Source: Gymnogyps californianus (lineage: Eukaryota > Chordata > Aves > Accipitriformes > Cathartidae). From it: DNA of 64,000 nt. Of the stretch, positions 59,771-64,000 are shown in pieces. The first letter of the stretch is position 1; every line of letters starts with the position of its first letter. Below the pieces are notes generated by a model that saw nothing but the letters and a program-made list of their open reading frames with translations, was not told the DNA's origin and ran no database searches. The position numbers and the translations under genes were made by a program. The DNA lies in NCBI RefSeq assembly GCF_018139145.2, contig NW_026114301.1:124001-188000 (forward strand), in the 5' to 3' direction.

Positions 59771-61633
59771 CTAGTCCTGGTCATAGGATTCTCCACTCAC
59801 TTGTAAAAATGGATTAGAATTCCTTTTCATAGAATCAGGAGTAAGATCAGCCCTTCCACTCTGTCGGCCACACCGCTCGCAGTGCTCACTGGAGGCTGAA
59901 GCAACCATTTTCCTGGAAGAACCCTCATTTGTGGTTGTTTTTCCTTTCAATTCATGTACCCGTGCATCTAGGACCGAGGTAGGTTTTCCATCCCACTTCC
60001 TCATATCCTCTCCGTGGTCAAGCAGGTAAAACCACAGGGTACCCCATGGCATATACCTTCTCTCTCCTCTCTCTTGCCCAGATGAATACCTTCTCCTAAT
60101 AGCTGAGGTATTGGTCCATGCAGGTGGGAGGCAGAACTTATCCTCAAATCGCTGGAACCCTCGGGACCATTTCTCGGCTAGTATGTCTGGCAGTCTCTCC
60201 ACAGCCGTGACGAGGGAGGAAGTGAGACTTTCTTCGTATTGCCAAAGTTGGCAAGCCAATTCATCTACTGTTGGTCCCTCCTCGTCTTTCCAGTCCATTA
60301 CTTCCAATGCATTGGCATATGACGATGATGGTGCACTTCGTACAAACTTCCGCCACATGGGTCATGCACATTGGACTTCATCTGGATCTGTGGGTAACTG
60401 CCCATCGTCTGGGTCATAATAAACCATCTCCCGCACGGCTAATTCCCTCAGGTACTGGATACCTTTCTCCATGGTGGTCCACTTGCCTGGGTGACATACA
60501 ACATCTTCCTTGAAGGGGTACCTTTCCCTCACGCCCGATAGAAGTCGCCTCCAGAGGCTGAGGGCTTGTGGCTTTTTCCCAATCGCCTTGTCAATGCCCC
60601 CTTCCCTAGAAAGGGATCCCAATTGCTTGGCTTCCTTACCCTCTAATTCCAAGCTACTTGCCCCATTATCCCAGCATCGGAGCAGCCAGGTGATAATGTG
60701 CTCGCCTGGATGACGGCTGAAGTCTTTTCGCATATCTCGCAGCTCACTCGGGGATAGGGATTGAGTGATTATCTCCGGTTCTGCCTCTTCCTCCTGTTCT
60801 CGTGATGACCCTGCTTCACCTTCATCCTTCGCTAAGCGAACTGATTTTTTTGTATATTTCTTCTTCTGTATAGGGGCGATTGATATTGGCACCGGTTGAT
60901 TCTCTAGTTCAGCTGCATCATCCATTGCCAAGGTTTGAGTAGCCACAGTGCCTGTTGCTGGGGTTTGAGTAGCTGCAGTGCCTGTCACCAGAGTTTGAGT
61001 AGCCGCAGTGCCTGTTGCCAGGGTTGGAGTAGCTGCAGTCGTGGGAGCTGATCTCTGGGTGGTATTTTTAAATAGTTGTTTAACCCTAGACAAGATCTGA
61101 ATCACATTCAGGAACAGGCTGGTTCCTAGCAATAGGACCATACTAAGTTCAACATCCCAAGGATATTCAAAATTTACAAACTCCTTCAATGCTATTGCAA
61201 TTAACCTGGCAGAGAAGGGGAAGATGTGGGAAGATGTCTCCACAATAGGTTGGCTCCCCGAGGAGAAAAGGTAGAAAGAGCAATTATTAATATTCTCTAG
61301 GAGATAGCACCCGAAGTACGGAGATCTCTCCTCCATAGATTGGCTCCCAGAGGAGAAAAGGTAAAAGGTACAATTATTAATAGTCTCCCATAGGCGGCTC
61401 CCGAAGTACAGAGGTGACAACAATGCCGAGTACAAACACCCGATTAGTTTCACGGCTTGCACTTCTATCATATCATAAACCAGTGTTACAAACAACAACA
61501 ACGTGATAACTCTAGCCCGGTTCCCACAGAAGATAAACAGCACAACAGGGAGCATATACTGCAAGTAGGGCATTACATAACGCAACTTCAAGAACCACCA
61601 CCACACCAACCTTGAGAGCAAACGAACCCACAT
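59771..61633 (-). pseudogene. gag: Provirus 2 gag, one premature stop
   Basis: Open from 61633 (start codon about 120 bases inside the LTR, as in provirus 1) for 423 codons to a TGA at 60362-60364, then open again to the TAG at 59771-59773. The N-terminus is hydrophobic as in provirus 1, with NCT and NCS glycosylation sequons. A 90-bp tandem duplication (61232-61411) has doubled the sequon-bearing loop. The hydrophobic segment near the middle (LSMVLLLGTSLFLNV) is conserved. About 100 residues present in provirus 1 are missing just before the 10-residue repeats (60912-61040), without loss of frame. The single private stop lies where provirus 1 has CGA. Confidence 0.88.
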
Positions 61634-61728
61634 TGTAACCAGTAACTATCAAACCAATACAATGAATACTTATAACAAGTTTGTTTTAACACACTCTGAT
61701 CAGATCCGTCGTTATCTCAACCCTTCGA

Positions 61729-61746
61729 GCCCCATGTTGGGTGCCA
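61729..61746 (-). promoter_or_regulatory. Primer-binding site of provirus 2
   Basis: The minus strand reads TGGCACCCAACATGGGGC just inside the 5' LTR. It differs at two positions from the tRNA-Lys1,2-type site (from memory), and at different positions from provirus 1 except for the shared A at position 5. The ancestral site therefore probably had a single mismatch. Confidence 0.75.
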
Positions 61747-61753
61747 AAAAGGC

Positions 61754-62419
61754 TCTCGTGGTTTAACCCCAGTCAGCAACTCAGCACCACGCAGCCGTTT
61801 CCCCCTCCCCCTCCCAGTGGGGTGAGGAGGAGGAAAGCAAAGGAAAAAAAAGTAAAACTCGTGGGTTGAGATAAGAACAGTTTAATAGCTAAAGTAAAAT
61901 ATAATACTAACAATAGTAATAATGAAATCTAATAATCATAGTAATGAAAAGGAATGCAACAAAAAAAAAAAAGGAGGGGGGGAAGGAAAAAAACCAGTGA
62001 TGCACAATGCAATTGCTCACCACCCGCTGACCGATGCCAGAGCTGTGATCCGCCTCCCGGCCAACTCCCCCCAGTTTATATACTGGAAATTTGGGGATCG
62101 AACCCACAACCTTTTTGTGTTATTAGCACCACGCTCTAACCAACTGAGCTAACCACTGGGCATGACATTCCATGGTATGGAATACCCCTTTGGCTAGTTC
62201 AGGTCAGCTGCCCCGGCTGTGCTCCCTCCCAGCTTCTTGCACACCTGCTTTCTGGCAGAACATGGGAAACTGAAAAGTCCTTGGCTTAAGATAAGCGCTA
62301 GTTAGCAACAACTAAAACCTCAGAGTGTTATCAACATCATTCTCACACTAAATCCAAAACACAGCACTGTACCAGCTACTAAAAAGAAAGTTAACTCTGT
62401 CCCAGCCGAAACCAGGACA
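61754..62419 (-). mobile_element. 5' LTR of provirus 2 (A1 with tRNA insert)
   Basis: 666 bp on the minus strand. The TATA box (TATATAAAC) lies at 62074-62082, ATTAAA at 61881-61886, and a T12 run (minus strand) at 61961-61972. A 73-bp gain relative to other A1 copies lies directly upstream of the TATA box. Confidence 0.96.
62087..62154 (-). tRNA. tRNA-Ile(AAT)-like sequence in 5' LTR U3
   Basis: On the minus strand this holds a complete D arm (TAGCTCAGTTGGTTAGAGC, with the A box), an anticodon arm with loop CTAATAA (anticodon AAT, four of five stem pairs) and a T arm with GGTTCGATCCC (the B box). It follows nuclear tRNA-Ile(AAT) almost base for base (from memory) through the anticodon loop. 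The first bases of the 5' acceptor strand are absent, the acceptor stem does not pair, and the region between anticodon and T arms has two extra bases. ACTGG at 62082-62086 and 62155-62159 flanks the 68-bp insert. It is unlikely to yield a functional tRNA, but its Pol III promoter boxes are intact. Confidence 0.92.
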
Positions 62420-62482
62420 GGAGGGGGAGTGACAGAGTGGCTTGGTGGGCACCTGGCAGCCAGCCAAGGTTAACCCACCACA

Positions 62483-62780
62483 ACTACTGAACAATTGCAA
62501 CAGAATATAGTGTATTGCATAATATATAGGAATAGAATACTCTTTCACTAGAAAATATTTTTTCCGTTCATTGGCAATTCATTAAGTATCTTTACAGAAT
62601 AATTTCGAAGAAAAAGACTTAAGTTGCCTTGAAAGGCCTATTTGAAAAAACAATCATCATTTGTATTCTAAAAAATAAGAATTAGCTTATGTAAATCAAC
62701 ACAGAGTAGGAAATGAAAATGTCTTTAAAATGGGATAATAAAGAGCATTTGCAAGAATTGTAGCTACCTACTTACTTTAC
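62483..62780. other. AT-rich DNA, no gene
   Basis: Short interval between the B LTR terminus and the C-class LTR; nothing recognised. Confidence 0.45.
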
Positions 62781-63333
62781 TGTCGCCGTGAAAGGCTGAA
62801 ATCAAAGACTCAATAGTCTAGGGACTATTAAGCAGGTATTCTTTATTGCAGTGCTGGACACACAGGGGATATCTCCTCCTATTGCGTGTGTCCGGTCAGG
62901 TTAATTGCATAGCTTATACACAAGCTTATACATACATATTCATCAAATTTCCAGGAACTCATTATCATATGCAAATGTCTCTTGCGCATGTCTGTTTATG
63001 TCTCCGGATGGTCGTCAGGGGTCTCTGGATGAAGGATATACTCTTCCTCACTGTGTCCGCTGGCTGACCTCTGTTTTTGCGCATACTCAGTTCTGAGACC
63101 ATGTATATCATGTCCTTCAAGGGTAGTCTGTTTTGGTTGAGGTGCTTGTTTTGAAATTTCTTTATCTTTATGGTTCTGCGCAACTGTTTTCCCTAAGGTC
63201 GAACTGTCCTAGTGACATTCTTTAGGAGACTCTTGTCTTAGAGCCTTCCTGACTTCCCCAAAACAGTAAAAATCCAATTTGGTCCAGCCACAACAATTCT
63301 AGTAAGTGGAAAATTCCACATTTACAGGCATCA
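62781..63333 (-). mobile_element. 3' LTR of a C-family provirus
   Basis: On the minus strand it starts TGATGCC immediately after a polypurine tract (AAAAGAAAAGGAGGGA, about 63337-63354) and ends GGCGACA at 62781. AATAAAG (minus, 62841-62847) is followed by a U5 related to the solo LTR at 29299-29795. An alternative start, TGTTGTGG at 63295, is possible; I prefer the one next to the polypurine tract. Confidence 0.8.
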
Positions 63334-64000
63334 ATCCCTCCTTTTCTTTTGAGGATTCGTAGCTAGGAAGCTATGAATCCTCACTACAATATCTTGCTGT
63401 TATGTCTTAAGCAAAGTATTAATGATGATCATTACACTTATATACAAAACCACGGTAAAATGCCTGTAAAGTGGTATATATTGTATCATGCAACAGGTTA
63501 CAATAATTAGTTAGTTATAGTATTGAATTGTCATGTATTACTCTCAAATTTCTTCAGACCTAGAGAAGGTATCCTTAATTATTTCATGTTTACTAAATTT
63601 ATAACAGCTCATCCTTTTCAAGGGTCCGAGTGAAATATTTTCCTGTTTCCACTTGATGTCTAACCTTGTTTCTTTTCCAATCACTGTATGTCTCAGCTGA
63701 ATTCCAGCAACACCAAAGAAAACATTTGAGAAATATACAAACAAATATTCCTAAAACCATCAGAGCAATCAATCCAACGAATAATTGTTTCAACCATCCT
63801 AAATTGGGAAGCCAAGAGGTTAATTTATCCCAAAAATCTCAAAACCCCAAAGAAGTATCATCCAAAGATATCTCATGGAATACTTGTGTTTTCTCCCAGA
63901 GTGTATTCAAATCTGCTTCTATCTGATTATTTTTATTGATATATGCACAGCAACTGGTATTAATGATCATACATACCCCTCCTTCTTTGGCGGTCAATAA
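63334..64000 (-). pseudogene. env: C-family envelope transmembrane subunit (3' end, continues beyond window)
   Basis: The minus strand from the window edge reads the fusion-subunit ectodomain with CX6CC at 63947-63973, a heptad-like linker and a membrane-proximal SWLPNLG segment. One hydrophobic anchor (about 63700-63790) and a short cytoplasmic tail follow, ending at the stop at 63599. A TGA at 63839-63841 interrupts the ectodomain. The protein is homologous to the ERV D envelope at 11869-12352. Gamma- or D-type envelope architecture is clear. The rest of the provirus lies outside the window. Confidence 0.88.

Larger units (their letters stand above)
55420..62419 (-). mobile_element. Provirus 2: near-complete A1-family ERVL-like provirus with tRNA-bearing LTRs, TSD GGAGG
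   Basis: About 7.0 kb with two LTRs, primer-binding site, gag, pro-pol and a polypurine tract, and no env or dUTPase. GGAGG at 55415-55419 and 62420-62424 is a perfect duplication. The two LTRs differ at about seven substitutions plus a few indels by eye, roughly 1 percent, so the insertion is young compared with the rest of the window. Gag has one private stop, pol has one private and one shared stop. Confidence 0.97.
54447..62482 (+). mobile_element. B LTR split by provirus 2
   Basis: B pieces at 54447-55419 and 62420-62482 join into one LTR of about 1.03 kb that starts TGCACTGGG and ends AACCCACCACA. The flanks ATTAC and ACTAC may be a decayed duplication. Provirus 2 entered near its 3' end. 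Confidence 0.93.

Noticed and set aside
62087..62154. A functional tRNA-Ile gene
   Set aside because: The acceptor stem does not pair, part of the 5' end is missing and extra bases follow the anticodon arm. It is kept as a tRNA-like insert only.
1..64000. Assignment to the W chromosome
   Set aside because: The ERV density and lack of genes fit, but no sex-linked gene or marker is in the window to support it.

Overview
The window looks like a gene-free, transposon-packed stretch of a bird nuclear genome. CR1 LINEs with the avian 3' end (tandem ATTCTATG), ERVL-like endogenous retroviruses and nested solo LTRs make up roughly half of it. The rest is AT-rich, single-copy-looking DNA in which I could not recognise any host protein gene, rRNA or functional tRNA gene. 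The retroelement density and the lack of genes would fit a low-recombination gene desert or a W chromosome, but the sequence alone cannot decide this. LTR families are named here by their ends: A1 (starts TGTCCTGG, ends ACCACGACA), A2 (starts TGTGCTGG, ends ACCACAACA), B (starts TGTATTGGG, ends AACCCACCACA, about 1.1 kb, with internal tandem repeats), C (class I-like LTR linked to an envelope gene) and E (650 bp).  Layout. 1-2435: an A1 LTR end, two opposite-facing B LTR halves and, between them, an 18-19 bp minisatellite. 2436-9082: no gene seen. 9083-11618: an A2 LTR fused to a CR1 fragment, then a B LTR split by an A1 solo LTR. 11619-26303: one old minus-strand ERV ('ERV D') cut into pieces by three A2, one B and one A1 solo LTR and by a full-length CR1. 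Put in order, its pieces encode gag, protease, RT, RNase H, integrase, a dUTPase and an envelope. 26304-39412: a second CR1 with an intact 5' end (carrying a C LTR), then a third CR1 holding a B solo LTR and an A1 provirus (provirus 1, plus strand). 39413-47945: an E LTR, a B LTR with a miniature A1 LTR inside it, and two 5'-truncated CR1s. 47946-54446: single-copy-looking DNA and an A2 LTR split by a B LTR. 54447-62482: a B LTR holding a nearly complete, young A1 provirus (provirus 2, minus strand). 62483-64000: the 3' end of a class-C provirus with an envelope transmembrane-subunit gene.  How the parts relate. Target-site duplications at most junctions give a clear relative order: ERV D and A2 first, then CR1 and B, then A1. 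Provirus 1 and provirus 2 belong to one env-less, ERVL-like family. Its gag begins with several hydrophobic segments and is separated from an in-frame pro-pol only by a conserved amber codon.  The most unusual feature is in provirus 2. Both of its LTRs carry an identical 68-bp tRNA-Ile(AAT)-like sequence, with A box and B box, flanked by a 5-bp duplication and placed directly upstream of the TATA box. No other copy of this LTR in the window has it, so a retrovirus that had captured a tRNA gene in its promoter apparently went on to replicate.
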